This document shows, piece after piece, positions 8,627 through 17,682 of a stretch of 46,508 bases of DNA; within the stretch, counting starts at the first letter, position 1, and every line of letters begins with the position of its first letter. The stretch comes from Planctomycetota bacterium (GTDB taxonomy: Bacteria > Planctomycetota > UBA1135 > GCA-002748355), in NCBI GenBank assembly GCA_020426005.1, contig JAGQQW010000015.1, positions 1 through 46,508 on the forward strand. The letters run 5' to 3'. Below the pieces are notes generated by a model. It saw nothing but the letters and a program-made list of their open reading frames with translations, was not told the DNA's origin and did no database searches. Position numbers and translations under genes: made by a program.

Positions 8627-10562
8627 CTCACGATCTCCATCGAGTCCGCTAGCGGGTGGTGACGCCACGCTCCTGTTGCGGATCGCCGCATCACTACTCG
8701 GACTCCTCGTCGTCATCCAGGTCGTGTGGCCGTTCTTCGGACGCGGGCTCGACGTCGAACTGTTGCGCGACGACGCGTACTACATGTTCGACGTCGCGGC
8801 CAACTTCGCGTCCGGACGAGGATTCACGTTCGATGGTGAGCATGCTGCGGGCGGCGTCCAAGTTCTCTGGACGCTGATCCTTGCCTTACCCGCCCTGGCG
8901 TTCGGGAAGGCAGCGTTGCCGGTCGCCTCGATCGCGCTCGGACTCCTGTTGCTCGCAGGCGCGGGTGCACTCGCGTTTCGACTCGCGCGCAGATACTGCG
9001 ATGCCGATGCCGCGTTCCTGTTGACGCTGTTCCTCGTGTCGCGCCCGTTCCTCGTACGCGAAGCGATGAACGGACAAGAGACGGCATTGGGTCTCTTCGT
9101 CCTCCTCGTCGTCGTGCGTCGTGGCCTCGACGCACTCGAAGGAAAACGTGCGGCGTACGGCGGACTCGTGACGTGGACGATCGTCTTACCGTGGGCTCGG
9201 ACGGAGCTCGTTCTGGTACCGATCGCGCTCGCGGTCGTCTACGAGGTGGCACGACGGCGGCGCCTGATTCCTCCGGCGGCGAATCGGAGACTCGAAATCG
9301 CCGTGGCCCTGAGCTGCCTGATCTTCGCGGTTCTTCAGAAGCTCGCGTTCGGGCGATTCTGGCCGGTGAGCGGCGATGCGATTCCATGGCTGTTTCACGA
9401 TCGATTCCTCGCCACGGAGCCGACGCTCGGTGCGTGGTTGCAGCGGACTTGGTGGTACGTGCGCCCGCTGCTCCTCGGTGGGCCGTGGCAGATCCTCGGA
9501 ACCCTCTTCGCGGCGGTCCTCGCCGCGTGGGTCCTCGCACCCTTGACGCGCATACGCCGGTTCGCGCCGATCGTACTGGTCGCGATCGCGGCCATCCTGG
9601 GTGCAGAACAGCTCAACCCGGTCTTCCTCGCAGCGGTGGTCCTGCTCGTTGCCGGGCGCATCTTCGCGACCTTGTATCGCGTCCACGAAGGATGTGCCGT
9701 GCTCGGCTCGATGCTCGGCTTTGCGTGGATCGCGGTCCTGCACCTCGTCGTTCGCTGGTACCCACGCGACTACTATTGGGTTGCGCTCGTCGTGCCGGCC
9801 ATCCTCGCGACTTCGGTGCTCGCTGGTCGCTGGCTGGGAGAACTCGGCATGCACGCGTTGTTGCCGCGACCTCGACGGCTCCGGACCTTCGCTTGGGTCC
9901 TGTTGCTGGGGGCACTCTTCGATGTCGGCACGCCGCTCGATCGCTTCCCCTGGCAAGCCGAGATGCGATTCGCCGCGCGCGAGGCGAGTCGGCTCGTCGG
10001 GCCTTCCGTAGGGATCGCGGCGTTCAACGCGGGGCTTCTCGGCTTCGAGCACGACGGTCCGGTTCGCGCTCTCGACGGTGTCGTGGACGGTGCTGCACTC
10101 GACGCGCTGCGTTCGCGCGGCCTCGCGGCGTGGCTCGCGGCGGAGGGCGTGACGCTCGTGCTCGACACACCGCGGCAGTTGATGAACGTCGATCCGGACC
10201 CGATTGGCCCGCACGCGAGTGGTCTCTATCTGGGACCGAACGGCGCAGCCGAACTCGTGCCCTACATCGCGTTCGATCTCGAGGGTGTCGCGGGCCGTCA
10301 TCCGGGAACGGATTGCCAAGTGCTGGCCCATCTCGCCGGAACGGCAGCGCCTTCGATCGAAACCGAGACACGTGTGCTCGCGCGTGACGAGAAGACGGTC
10401 ACGATCTTCGTGCCCAACGCGAGTTTCGTGCTGTCGACCGAAGGTCGTGAACGGCCGTTGCGCTTCGCACATTCGGCGAGCAAGGCGCCGTATGTCGTGA
10501 CGCGACTACCCGCGTCGAAGTCCGTCCTGTCGCTCGACGGAACTCCGGTGCTGAGTTGGTGA
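8616..10562 (+). CDS. GT-C fold membrane glycosyltransferase-like protein (start uncertain)
   Basis: The frame encodes up to 648 residues with about ten hydrophobic helices. Directly after the first helix comes DDAYYMFDVAANFASGRGF. This matches the catalytic loop of GT39/ArnT/PMT-like GT-C enzymes, which use polyprenyl-phosphate sugars on the outer face of the membrane. The C-terminal 200 residues are a soluble, extracytoplasmic domain. The longest start, GTG 8616, lies inside the terminator stem of the previous gene. A start a little downstream, such as the TTG near 8676 just before the first helix, is more likely. The last 57 bases overlap the convergent GT87-like gene, so both coding ends cannot be expressed without antisense contact. 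The family call is good; the substrate is unknown. Confidence 0.78.
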   Translation: MSFFSRSPSSPLAGGDATLLLRIAASLLGLLVVIQVVWPFFGRGLDVELLRDDAYYMFDVAANFASGRGFTFDGEHAAGGVQVLWTLILALPALAFGKAALPVASIALGLLLLAGAGALAFRLARRYCDADAAFLLTLFLVSRPFLVREAMNGQETALGLFVLLVVVRRGLDALEGKRAAYGGLVTWTIVLPWARTELVLVPIALAVVYEVARRRRLIPPAANRRLEIAVALSCLIFAVLQKLAFGRFWPVSGDAIPWLFHDRFLATEPTLGAWLQRTWWYVRPLLLGGPWQILGTLFAAVLAAWVLAPLTRIRRFAPIVLVAIAAILGAEQLNPVFLAAVVLLVAGRIFATLYRVHEGCAVLGSMLGFAWIAVLHLVVRWYPRDYYWVALVVPAILATSVLAGRWLGELGMHALLPRPRRLRTFAWVLLLGALFDVGTPLDRFPWQAEMRFAAREASRLVGPSVGIAAFNAGLLGFEHDGPVRALDGVVDGAALDALRSRGLAAWLAAEGVTLVLDTPRQLMNVDPDPIGPHASGLYLGPNGAAELVPYIAFDLEGVAGRHPGTDCQVLAHLAGTAAPSIETETRVLARDEKTVTIFVPNASFVLSTEGRERPLRFAHSASKAPYVVTRLPASKSVLSLDGTPVLSW

Positions 10563-11672
10563 TGAGGTCCCACTCGCGAGCCACGCCAACGCGATCGTCC
10601 ACTGGGCCATGAGAGTCGAGCCACCGAGGTCCGACGCGCCGTGCGATACGTGCCGAAGCACGACGCTCGAGAGCGCGATGGAGGTGGCGCTGAGCGTGAG
10701 CAACACCACGAGCCTTCGCGGGGTTGGATTGCACCACAAGACGCGCGCAACCGTCATTGCTTGGAAGAAGGGCAGCATCGTGAAATCGAGTGGCCAACTC
10801 GTCATGACGAACAGCGGAGCGATACAAGCGACGAGCATCGCGGCGTCGACGACGCTGCGGCGCTTCGCGCATGCGACGAGGCTCGCGATAAAACCGCACG
10901 CGAGGGATGCCGGCACGAGCATCGCGAGTCGACGTGCTACGAGATCCGGATCCGACCCGGCGAAGTAGCTGAGCCAACGCTGCACGACGTGGGCGAAATG
11001 CTGAGAGTCGTGTGCATTGGCGATCGTCGCGCGGAGTGCGTCGACACGATCGAGGCAGAGCATCGCGATGTGGAGAACTTGGTCCGGGCCGTACACGAGG
11101 ACCGGCAAGAGGTTGGCCGCGAGAATCGTCGTCACGGCGATCGCGAGTGCGCGCAGCCTCCGGATCAGCACGAAGAAGAGCAGCCAAGGCAGCCAGGTCG
11201 GCTTGAGCGCGATCGTCAATCCGACGGCGATGCCCGCTTCGAGGTCGTGATTCGGTGCCTCCTCGTTCTTCAGCAACCAGATCGCGGCCAGCACGCCAAG
11301 TGACGCGAGCACGCCGAGTTGTCCCATGACGAGCGAATCGAGGACGACGACACTCGAAAGCATCGAGATCGCGAGCACGACGATCGGGAGGAACGCTCGT
11401 GTCCGGATCGACTCTCGCGTCGGTCGACCCATGTCGCGAAGCACGATCGACTCTGCGATCTTCGTCCCGATGAAGACCTCGAAGATCGACCCCGCGAACC
11501 ACAACCACTTGGCGATCGCGAGTGGAAGCAGTGCGAAGGGCCAGAGCTCGAGGAGGAGAAACGGGCCTGCGTAGTATCCCGCGACGGGGTCGCCGCCGAG
11601 TCGCACGCTGCGGGCGCTCGGCCAGTAGATGTGCACGAAGTCGTGCAGGAAGTCGACAGGGTCGCCGGTCAT
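10506..11672 (-). CDS. GT87-like (DUF2029) polyprenyl-phosphate mannosyltransferase-type membrane protein, N-terminus short
   Basis: The 388-residue protein has about nine membrane helices and the GT87-type opening: a short acidic loop DFLHDFVHIYWPSARSVRLG, then GPFLLLELWPFALLPL as in the 'YPP..LLL.PLALLP' pattern of the family. Family members transfer sugars from polyprenyl phosphate in lipoglycan synthesis. GT87 proteins normally start with a membrane helix before that loop. Here the ATG at 11672 begins directly at the loop, and an in-frame TAG lies two codons upstream, so the first helix is missing. Either the protein is N-terminally degenerate or this lineage lacks the helix. It is last in a minus-strand series after cyclophilin and GNAT, 50 bases downstream of GNAT. 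Its 3' end overlaps the convergent GT-C gene by 57 bases. Confidence 0.72.
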   Translation of the reverse strand: MTGDPVDFLHDFVHIYWPSARSVRLGGDPVAGYYAGPFLLLELWPFALLPLAIAKWLWFAGSIFEVFIGTKIAESIVLRDMGRPTRESIRTRAFLPIVVLAISMLSSVVVLDSLVMGQLGVLASLGVLAAIWLLKNEEAPNHDLEAGIAVGLTIALKPTWLPWLLFFVLIRRLRALAIAVTTILAANLLPVLVYGPDQVLHIAMLCLDRVDALRATIANAHDSQHFAHVVQRWLSYFAGSDPDLVARRLAMLVPASLACGFIASLVACAKRRSVVDAAMLVACIAPLFVMTSWPLDFTMLPFFQAMTVARVLWCNPTPRRLVVLLTLSATSIALSSVVLRHVSHGASDLGGSTLMAQWTIALAWLASGTSSPTQHRSSVERQDGLRRG

Positions 11673-11722
11673 CGGCTAGCGCGTGGAAAACGTCGGGCAC
11701 GCGCCGAGTGCTTGATGCGCGT

Positions 11723-12241
11723 TCATGCACCTCCGGGCGCGAAGGTGTGCACGCGCTGATGTTCGAGAACGTGATCGCGGGGTGGCGGCAACGAGCCGCG
11801 CACACCGTTGGGCCGGAAGCCCATCGATTCGTAGAGCTTCACGGCCGCGAGATTCTCGTCGGCGACTTCGAGCACGACCCCGTCGATTTCCGGCAGCGTC
11901 CGCGCCCATGCGATCAGCTCGCGAACGAGCGCTCCTCCGATTCCACGGCCGCGCATCGCAGGCGTAACCCACATCGAGAAGAGTCCGATGTGTCGCGGGT
12001 GCCCGGCGTACGGTGCGCACGTGACGAGCCCGACGAAGCTCGAGTCCGCAGCTTCGATCGCGACGAACGTGCGGGCGTCGCTCGCCTCGAGCCGCTTGCG
12101 CCAGTCGTGCTCCGGGCGCGTCGCTTCACGTTCGAACGTCGACCCGAAGGCGTCGGGGTCGGTGCGTAGCGCCTCGAGCCGGATGGTGCGGTAACGTTCC
12201 CAATCTTCCGGTCCGATCGCTTCGATCCTGACGCGCGCCAC
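11723..12241 (-). CDS. GNAT family N-acetyltransferase
   Basis: This 172-residue protein has the GNAT core: MWVTPAMRGRGIGGALVREL is the beta4/alpha3 acetyl-CoA pyrophosphate-binding segment (R-G-x-G-I-G). VLEVADENLAAVKLYESMGF forms the late beta6/alpha4 part, with the usual N...A...LYE...GF signature. The length is normal. The acceptor substrate cannot be read from the sequence. It lies 6 bases after the cyclophilin gene, suggesting co-transcription. Confidence 0.92.
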   Translation of the reverse strand: MARVRIEAIGPEDWERYRTIRLEALRTDPDAFGSTFEREATRPEHDWRKRLEASDARTFVAIEAADSSFVGLVTCAPYAGHPRHIGLFSMWVTPAMRGRGIGGALVRELIAWARTLPEIDGVVLEVADENLAAVKLYESMGFRPNGVRGSLPPPRDHVLEHQRVHTFAPGGA

Positions 12242-12247
12242 TACCGA

Positions 12248-12760
12248 TTACTCGTGCACGCTGACCTTGATCATCTCGACGGGAGTCGTCGGGCGGTCCC
12301 GCGAATCCGTTGCGGTGTTCTCGATGGCTTGCACGACGTCCATGCCCGAGATGACCTTGCCGAACACGGGGTGTTTCGACGGACCTGCCGTCCACCAGTC
12401 GAGGTAATCGTTCGCGCGCGTGTTGATGAAGAACTGCGAGCTGCCGCTGTTCGGGCCAGCGTTCGCCATGGAGAGCGTGCCGGGCTCGTTCGTGAACTTC
12501 GCGGTCTCGAGATGCTCGTCAGCGATCGACCCCTTGGGGCTCTGCCCCGTTCCCGCCCGCGGGCTCTGCGGGTCCCGGCTGTGCGGACAGCCGAACTGGA
12601 TCATGAAGTTGGAGATGACTCGATGGAAGTGCAGCCCGTCGTAGAACCCGCTCTTCGCGAGTTCGACGAAGTTGCCGGCCGTGATCGGCATCGAGTCCGT
12701 GAAGAGCTCGACTTCGAAGCTGCCGAGGGACGTTTCGCAGGTAGCGGTGGGGTTCGTCAT
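12248..12760 (-). CDS. Cyclophilin-type peptidyl-prolyl cis-trans isomerase
   Basis: This is a complete 170-residue cyclophilin of the short cytoplasmic type, without a signal peptide. It has the substrate-binding core [13 protein letters not shown] (catalytic arginine in FHR), the segment [19 protein letters not shown], and [14 protein letters not shown] near the end. It catalyses proline cis-trans isomerisation during protein folding. An insertion around [16 protein letters not shown] is the usual loop of this bacterial subgroup. It starts the series cyclophilin, GNAT, GT87-like. About 70 bases separate it from the broken histidine kinase gene upstream. Confidence 0.95.
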   Translation of the reverse strand: MTNPTATCETSLGSFEVELFTDSMPITAGNFVELAKSGFYDGLHFHRVISNFMIQFGCPHSRDPQSPRAGTGQSPKGSIADEHLETAKFTNEPGTLSMANAGPNSGSSQFFINTRANDYLDWWTAGPSKHPVFGKVISGMDVVQAIENTATDSRDRPTTPVEMIKVSVHE

Positions 12761-12833
12761 GGCCAGAGCGTAGCAAGCGCGCTGCAGTCACCGACCGAAA
12801 AAGACCGCGGGTGCGGCGTCGCCCTTTCGGTGG

Positions 12834-13127
12834 TCACGAGGTCGGCGCGGCGGCCGCTGACTTGGGCATCCTGATCACGAACGTCGTCCCGCTGCCCGAA
12901 CTTTCGGCCGAGATCTCGCCACCGTGCCGCTGCACGATGGCATGCACGACGTAGAGGCCGAGGCCCGTGCCGTCACCGGTGTCCTTGGTCGTGAAGAACG
13001 GGTCGAAGATGCGGTCGATGTGGTCCGCAGGGATGCCGACGCCGTTGTCCGTCACTTTCAACTGGATCGAGTCGTCGGTGTCCATTGCTTCGACGTGAAC
13101 CGTGCCGCCGTGCGGACACGCGTCCGC
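12834..13127 (-). pseudogene. 3' fragment of a sensor histidine kinase (HATPase domain only)
   Basis: About 97 codons encode the C-terminal ATP-binding part of a histidine kinase: an entry segment HGGTVHVEA, the G1 box DNGVGI, the F box FDPFFTTKD, the G2 box [11 protein letters not shown] and the closing strand GTTFVIRMPKS. The dimerisation domain with its phospho-accepting histidine and the N-box asparagine are absent. Upstream of about 13127 the reading frame carries no kinase sequence; the DNA instead encodes a multicopper oxidase N-terminus in another frame. The fragment has no start codon of its own and is probably not expressed as an active kinase. A deletion or an assembly join between two unrelated genes explains this. 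Confidence 0.8.
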
Positions 13128-13435
13128 CCGTTGCGCCATTGGACCTTGATCGGCACGCCACGCTGGACTTCGATCGTCTTGGCCGGCCACGAGGCGGTCG
13201 CTTGCGTCGTTCCATAACCCCAGACGCGCGTCACCGGCAGTTGTGCGTGCAGTTGATGCGCGATCTGGTAGGCACCGATCGAGTACGAGTTGACGCCCGC
13301 GTTCTGCGGCATGGCCAAGGGAATCGGACAGTTGTCCATGTACTTCGTCAGGTTCGAACCCGGCCACGCTTGCGCGAGCAGTGGGCCGCCGAGCGCGAGA
13401 CTGATACAGGTCGAGATGAGTGCACGGTGCTTCAT
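13128..13435 (-). pseudogene. 5' fragment of a multicopper oxidase (CotA/bilirubin-oxidase-like)
   Basis: From ATG 13435, preceded by a GGAGAG site at good spacing, there is a signal peptide (ISTCISLALGGPLLAQ). It is followed by the typical N-terminus of CotA-type multicopper oxidases: LTKYMDNCPIPLAMP, LHAQLPVTRVWGYG, and AKTIEVQRGVPIKVQWRNG. The segment stops being oxidase-like at WRNG, just before the first copper-binding HxHG motif would come. No copper ligand remains. The open frame runs on to 13058 in a frame that is not the kinase frame, adding about 23 unrelated residues. Intact relatives are about 500-600 residues. The fragment is therefore broken; the junction with the kinase fragment is at about 13127-13130. 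Confidence 0.78.
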
Positions 13436-13612
13436 GAGGCTCTCCATCGTCAGGAAGAAAGCGCGATGCGGGATCGCATCGCTCGAGATGGAGGGCGATA
13501 GGCACAAGGCGTGCCGGTGCCGCTGTTTTTCGGACAGTCGCCCGCTAGCCCTGACGGGACGCGACGCGCGATCGATCGAGATGCTCACCTAGCGACTCGA
13601 GAGCACGACTTC

Positions 13613-13650
13613 GCTTGCGGGACCTGCAAGCACGTGCAGGTCCTGCAAGC
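13613..13650. repeat. 16-bp inverted repeat, possible terminator
   Basis: Arms 13613-13628 and 13635-13650 pair over 16 positions with one G-T wobble around a 6-base loop. It lies about 67 bases after the stop of the minus-strand gene ending at 13717 and could end its transcription, but no T-run follows. The 281 bases from 13436 to 13716 hold no other gene that I can support. Confidence 0.6.
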
Positions 13651-13716
13651 GGACCGGCCGTTGTGGTCACGATCTCGATCTCGATCGACCGATCGAGTTC
13701 AGCGGCCGGTCGACTT

Positions 13717-16194
13717 CTATTCGATGCGCTGCATCTGCAGCTCGACGCGCTCGTGCGCACCCGGGCTGAGTTCGACCTCGACCAAGGCTTGGGATCGCTC
13801 GCCGAGCGTGGTCTGCCACCACGCTCGAAGTTGACCACTTCCCGCGACGCAGCGTCCGAAGTCGAAGTGCCCGTCGTCGTTCGAGAGGGCGGTGCGGTTC
13901 CCGGACCGGGACTGCCACGTGACGCTGATCGACTGCAGCGGGCGGCCGTCGACGCCGAGGACGCGGCCTGCGAGGGAAGCGTAGTGGATCGCGATGTCGT
14001 GCGTGATGCGTGCGCCACCTTCGTCTTTGATCCAGGTCGTCGAGATCTCTTTGCCCTCGGTGTCTTCGACGCGGAGCCCCAGTTGCGCGAAACGTACGGA
14101 CGTCAGTTCGTAGTTGCCGTGTTCGTCGGTGCTCGAAACCGCACCAGTCCGTGCGCGACGCACCGTGTAGCCCGTCGCGGGCCGACCATCGATCGTGACC
14201 CGGCCGCGCACGGACACGAGTTCCTTCTCGGGCACGTAGAGATCGATCGCGGGTCCATGCGGAGCGAATGCTATGGACCTTCTGCCGTTCACGTCGACGA
14301 GGTCGATCTTGTGCGCGAACACGAAGCGCGCCGTTCCCGCACGAAGGACATCGAGTCGTGCGGAGCCGTGGTCGTCGAGTTCGACCACCGAGTTCGCGAC
14401 GCTACCGGGCTCATGATCCCGGAGCATGAGAGTCCCTGAAACATCCGAACTCCCAGGCACGTGCACCCGCACGTCCACGAAGTCAGGCTTTGCGAGTGAC
14501 ACGGTGCATTGCGTCGTTTCTCGCGAGTGCCAGTCGAGTCGTCTGAAATCGCCTGAGGACCGGTATCCGGGATACAGCGCGGAATAGCAATGGTCGTCGT
14601 CTTCCGGAAGGTCGAACTTCACGACGCCGTGAGCATCGCTTCGTTGCTTCGAGGCAAAGCGGGCAAGGGCGTCCATCTTGGGAGCGGTCCCGTCGCGTGG
14701 ACGCAGTATCTGTTGCACGATGGCGCCCGCCAGGGGTTCACCGGTCTCGGCATCGACGACCTGCACGTGGCTGCGATGGGGCGGCGCCAGCGTCATCGAG
14801 ATCCACGTCTTGGGAGACTCGATAGAAACACTGCGCTCGCACCGCGACTGATTATTCTCTGCAACGACGTTCCAGCTCCGCTCGGCGAGGCCGCGGAAGC
14901 GCCACGTCGCATCGTCCATGCGTTTCCCTTCGTGACCGTCGATGCGGACCGTGATCTCCGCATCGTCTGCCTTCGCTCGATTTGCATCCAAACCCTGGAC
15001 GTGCACGTCGAGTTCGGCGCCTTGCTCACACTTCAGGAGGACCTGACGATGGGCGTCGACTTCGCTACACGTCCAATTCGCGAGAGCGTGTTGTCGCGTG
15101 AGCAGTCCGATCCGCGGCCAAGTCGTCCATGCGCGAAACGCACCCGTTGCGTCACTCGTCGCGAAACGGCGAGAACGGGCCGCGTTGAAACCCGTGCCTG
15201 CTGCGTACGCCCAGATCTCGGCGCCGCCAACAGGTTCGCCTTCGACATCGACGATGCGCCCCGTGACGAGGATCTCGGAGTCCAGTCTGATGTCCCCGAG
15301 GTCGAGGTCTTGGCCGTCAGCAAGAGCGAACGCAACGCAGTTCTTGCGCCTGCCTGCGAAACCGAGCACGTAGTGCGAGTTGGGCAAGCCATGCATCTCG
15401 AAGCGACCGTCATCCGCGACGTCGATGGCGGCGTGTGCCATTCGTATATCGAACTTGATCCAAGCCATGCCTGCTCGTGGACGATGGAACATGGTGCAGT
15501 CGTGGGAAACGTCCGGTCCAGGCTCGAGCTTTTCGTACGTGTTCCGGAGTGTGACCCGGTCGAGCTTCGACCGGCGAGTCGGATCCATGATGCGGCCGCG
15601 AATCGTTCCACCAGCCGAGATCTCGATCACGCCGAGGTCGAGCACATGGCCGCCTGCCGGAGTTCGGATCTTTCGATGCAGGAATTGGAGCGAACTCTGC
15701 GGTGGAGCTTGCGAGTCGCTTCCCTGAAGGCCGATATGGATCCAAGCAGTGGCGTGTGGCCAAACAGCGAGTTCGAAACGCCCGTCCGCATCGAGCACGA
15801 CGTGCTGGCGTTCGCCCGGGCTGGTTCCAATCATCACGACGAGACCCGCGACGGACCGACCGGTCCGTTCGCATAAGGCTCCACGGACTCGCGCCATGGC
15901 TCGGTCGAATGCGCTCGTCGTCGCCGTTGCCGTTGCTTCGGTCAGCGTCGATGTCCGTCGCAGGGATTCGACGGCGTCTTCGTCGTTGGGCGACAGGACG
16001 TTGTCGTTCGCGCCGTCTGCTGAGAGACCGCAGATCCGATCGTTGGTCTCCTCGATCGCGAGAAGCGCGGGCGGAGTGTCGGGGACAGGGGGGATCGCTG
16101 CGACGACCAGAGTCGCGAGCGAGCCACAGAGCGCGAGCGTGGTGATCGGGATTCGCTTGAGAGCGTTCCGCTGGGTGTCGTTGAGGGCGACCAT
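13717..16194 (-). CDS. Large secreted protein with repeated carboxypeptidase-regulatory-like beta domains
   Basis: The 825-residue protein has a hydrophobic N-terminal segment (TTLALCGSLATLVVAAIPP) that acts as signal peptide or anchor. Then follow at least four or five CarboxypepD_reg-like beta-sandwich units. Examples are RGALCERTGRSVAGLVVMIG, VTGRIVDVEGEPVGGAEIWA, VDAETGEPLAGAIVQ, VRGRVTIDGRPATGYTVRRA and LAGRVLGVDGRPLQSISVTW. Each shows the 'G.V.d..G.pl.ga.V' pattern. In known proteins these units are binding or spacing domains on the cell surface. There is no catalytic domain. The start ATG 16194 has only a poorly spaced purine run before it. The gene is in the same direction as the next two secreted-protein genes, but with 62-base and larger gaps. 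A specific function cannot be given. Confidence 0.8.
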   Translation of the reverse strand: MVALNDTQRNALKRIPITTLALCGSLATLVVAAIPPVPDTPPALLAIEETNDRICGLSADGANDNVLSPNDEDAVESLRRTSTLTEATATATTSAFDRAMARVRGALCERTGRSVAGLVVMIGTSPGERQHVVLDADGRFELAVWPHATAWIHIGLQGSDSQAPPQSSLQFLHRKIRTPAGGHVLDLGVIEISAGGTIRGRIMDPTRRSKLDRVTLRNTYEKLEPGPDVSHDCTMFHRPRAGMAWIKFDIRMAHAAIDVADDGRFEMHGLPNSHYVLGFAGRRKNCVAFALADGQDLDLGDIRLDSEILVTGRIVDVEGEPVGGAEIWAYAAGTGFNAARSRRFATSDATGAFRAWTTWPRIGLLTRQHALANWTCSEVDAHRQVLLKCEQGAELDVHVQGLDANRAKADDAEITVRIDGHEGKRMDDATWRFRGLAERSWNVVAENNQSRCERSVSIESPKTWISMTLAPPHRSHVQVVDAETGEPLAGAIVQQILRPRDGTAPKMDALARFASKQRSDAHGVVKFDLPEDDDHCYSALYPGYRSSGDFRRLDWHSRETTQCTVSLAKPDFVDVRVHVPGSSDVSGTLMLRDHEPGSVANSVVELDDHGSARLDVLRAGTARFVFAHKIDLVDVNGRRSIAFAPHGPAIDLYVPEKELVSVRGRVTIDGRPATGYTVRRARTGAVSSTDEHGNYELTSVRFAQLGLRVEDTEGKEISTTWIKDEGGARITHDIAIHYASLAGRVLGVDGRPLQSISVTWQSRSGNRTALSNDDGHFDFGRCVAGSGQLRAWWQTTLGERSQALVEVELSPGAHERVELQMQRIE

Positions 16195-16255
16195 GCCTTC
16201 TCATCGGCACGATCGCCCCGCGTGATCGAGTCGTCTCACGGCGACTCGCGCGTCC

Positions 16256-17362
16256 TCACTGCAACTGCCAGGTCGGGCAGGCTCCGGCGGTCAGGGGACC
16301 GGTCGTGGCGGTGTAGCTGGTACCCGACGAGTAGATGAAGGCGCTCGGGGCGCCGATGCCGGTGCCGATGCTCCACTTGCTCGACCAGCCGGTGACCCAA
16401 CCCGCGGAGTTCGCTTGCGCGTCGAGCCAGAGCGTGTGGTCGTAGAACGCGCTCCCGCCGAGACCCGCGGGGATCTGGATGGTCGGCAAGCGCGCGCTAC
16501 CGGTCGCGCTGGCGGTCAGGGCTCCGAGGAAGCCGATTTCGAGACCGACGTGCCAGCTACATCCGGGTGCGCCTGCCTGCGTCAGGTCGATTGGGATCGG
16601 CCATGCACCCTTGTTGTCGAGGCCATACGCACTCAGGGCGACGACACCGACGACGTTCGGAAGCAGGTTGTTGTAGCTCACGTACCACGAGCCACCGTTG
16701 TTGTTGAGGCCGCCGCTCGTGTAGCTGAGGCTGTTGTTGTACTTGCCGTTGCTGAACTTGCAGCCCGACTGCGCATTGCCATTGTTCGCGCGGCCGCCAA
16801 GGTCCGGCGAGGTGTACTCGACGTACCACGACGAGGCGCCGGTCGTCTGCACCTGCGTCATGTCGATGACGAGGGAGCCGCCCGTCACGCCCGTGTAGAC
16901 GAACGGGGCGCTGAACGGGAACGCCGTGACCCAAGGCGAGGGCCAGGTCGACTGGTTGGCTGCCGACGGCAGCGAGATGTTGCCATTGATCAAGGTCTTC
17001 GGCGTCGCACCATGGTTGGTCGCATACGTCGTGGTCGCTGCCGCAGAGTTCGTCGTGGCGAGCGACATGACGAGCGTCGCGTTGGTCGTCATGGCCGGGT
17101 TGCTGTTCCCGAGACCGATGGGACGGCGCGTCGTGATCGATCGCCAGAGCCCGGATTGGATCGCGATATCACTGCAATCGATGATGGTCTGGCTGTGCGA
17201 GGCGGGTGTCGTCGATGTCGAGCTGTAGAAGACGTAGGCACTGTAGAACGGCGAGCGCGTCGGTCGTGTGGTTGCAGCTGAAGAAGGGACGATCGTCGTC
17301 GATTGGGCCGACACGATGCCCGCGAGCAGGAGCATCGAGGCGGAGATTCGTAGAGTTGTCAT
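16256..17362 (-). CDS. Secreted two-domain beta protein with the shared lineage module
   Basis: From ATG 17362 the product is 368 residues. A signal peptide (ISASMLLLAGIVSAQ) is followed by an N-terminal Thr/Ser-rich beta domain and a C-terminal module. The first domain (WPSPWVTAFPFSAPFVYTGV) resembles that of the secreted protein at 26340-27428, which has PSPFEYDVPFDKPYGFAGG in the same place; both are full-length paralogues. The C-terminal module (VGVVALSAYGLDNKGAWPIP to SAGWVTGWSSKWS) is the one shared by several other secreted proteins of the window. A longer frame extends 28 codons upstream but would bury the signal peptide, so the internal start is chosen. The function is unknown; it is probably extracellular. 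Confidence 0.78.
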   Translation of the reverse strand: MTTLRISASMLLLAGIVSAQSTTIVPSSAATTRPTRSPFYSAYVFYSSTSTTPASHSQTIIDCSDIAIQSGLWRSITTRRPIGLGNSNPAMTTNATLVMSLATTNSAAATTTYATNHGATPKTLINGNISLPSAANQSTWPSPWVTAFPFSAPFVYTGVTGGSLVIDMTQVQTTGASSWYVEYTSPDLGGRANNGNAQSGCKFSNGKYNNSLSYTSGGLNNNGGSWYVSYNNLLPNVVGVVALSAYGLDNKGAWPIPIDLTQAGAPGCSWHVGLEIGFLGALTASATGSARLPTIQIPAGLGGSAFYDHTLWLDAQANSAGWVTGWSSKWSIGTGIGAPSAFIYSSGTSYTATTGPLTAGACPTWQLQ

Positions 17363-17682
17363 TCGGATTGCTGAGGGGTCAAGGCTTCGAGAAGAAGACG
17401 CTTCCTGTGCTCCGCGTGGGGGGCAGGAACACCGGAAGGAGAGCATACGTTTTTATGGAGCCGGCATGCGAAACACATTGCGTCTTCCTGGCATGGCGGA
17501 CCGGGGAGCATCCGTACGGCGCCGCGATGTCTGGAAGAATGCCCGATGCCCGGACCGGAGACTGCCGTCCGTGCAACAGCGGCGATGCGCGGCGATGGGT
17601 GCTGAATGCATGAAAAACCGGGCGTCGACGTGGGTTGCCCCATGCCGGCGCCCAGGAGAGAGAAGGACCCGAATCGCGGCGA

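Noticed and set aside
12834..13505. One continuous 223-residue histidine kinase gene
   Set aside because: Only the last about 97 codons are kinase-like; the first part of the frame is an out-of-frame reading of the multicopper oxidase gene.
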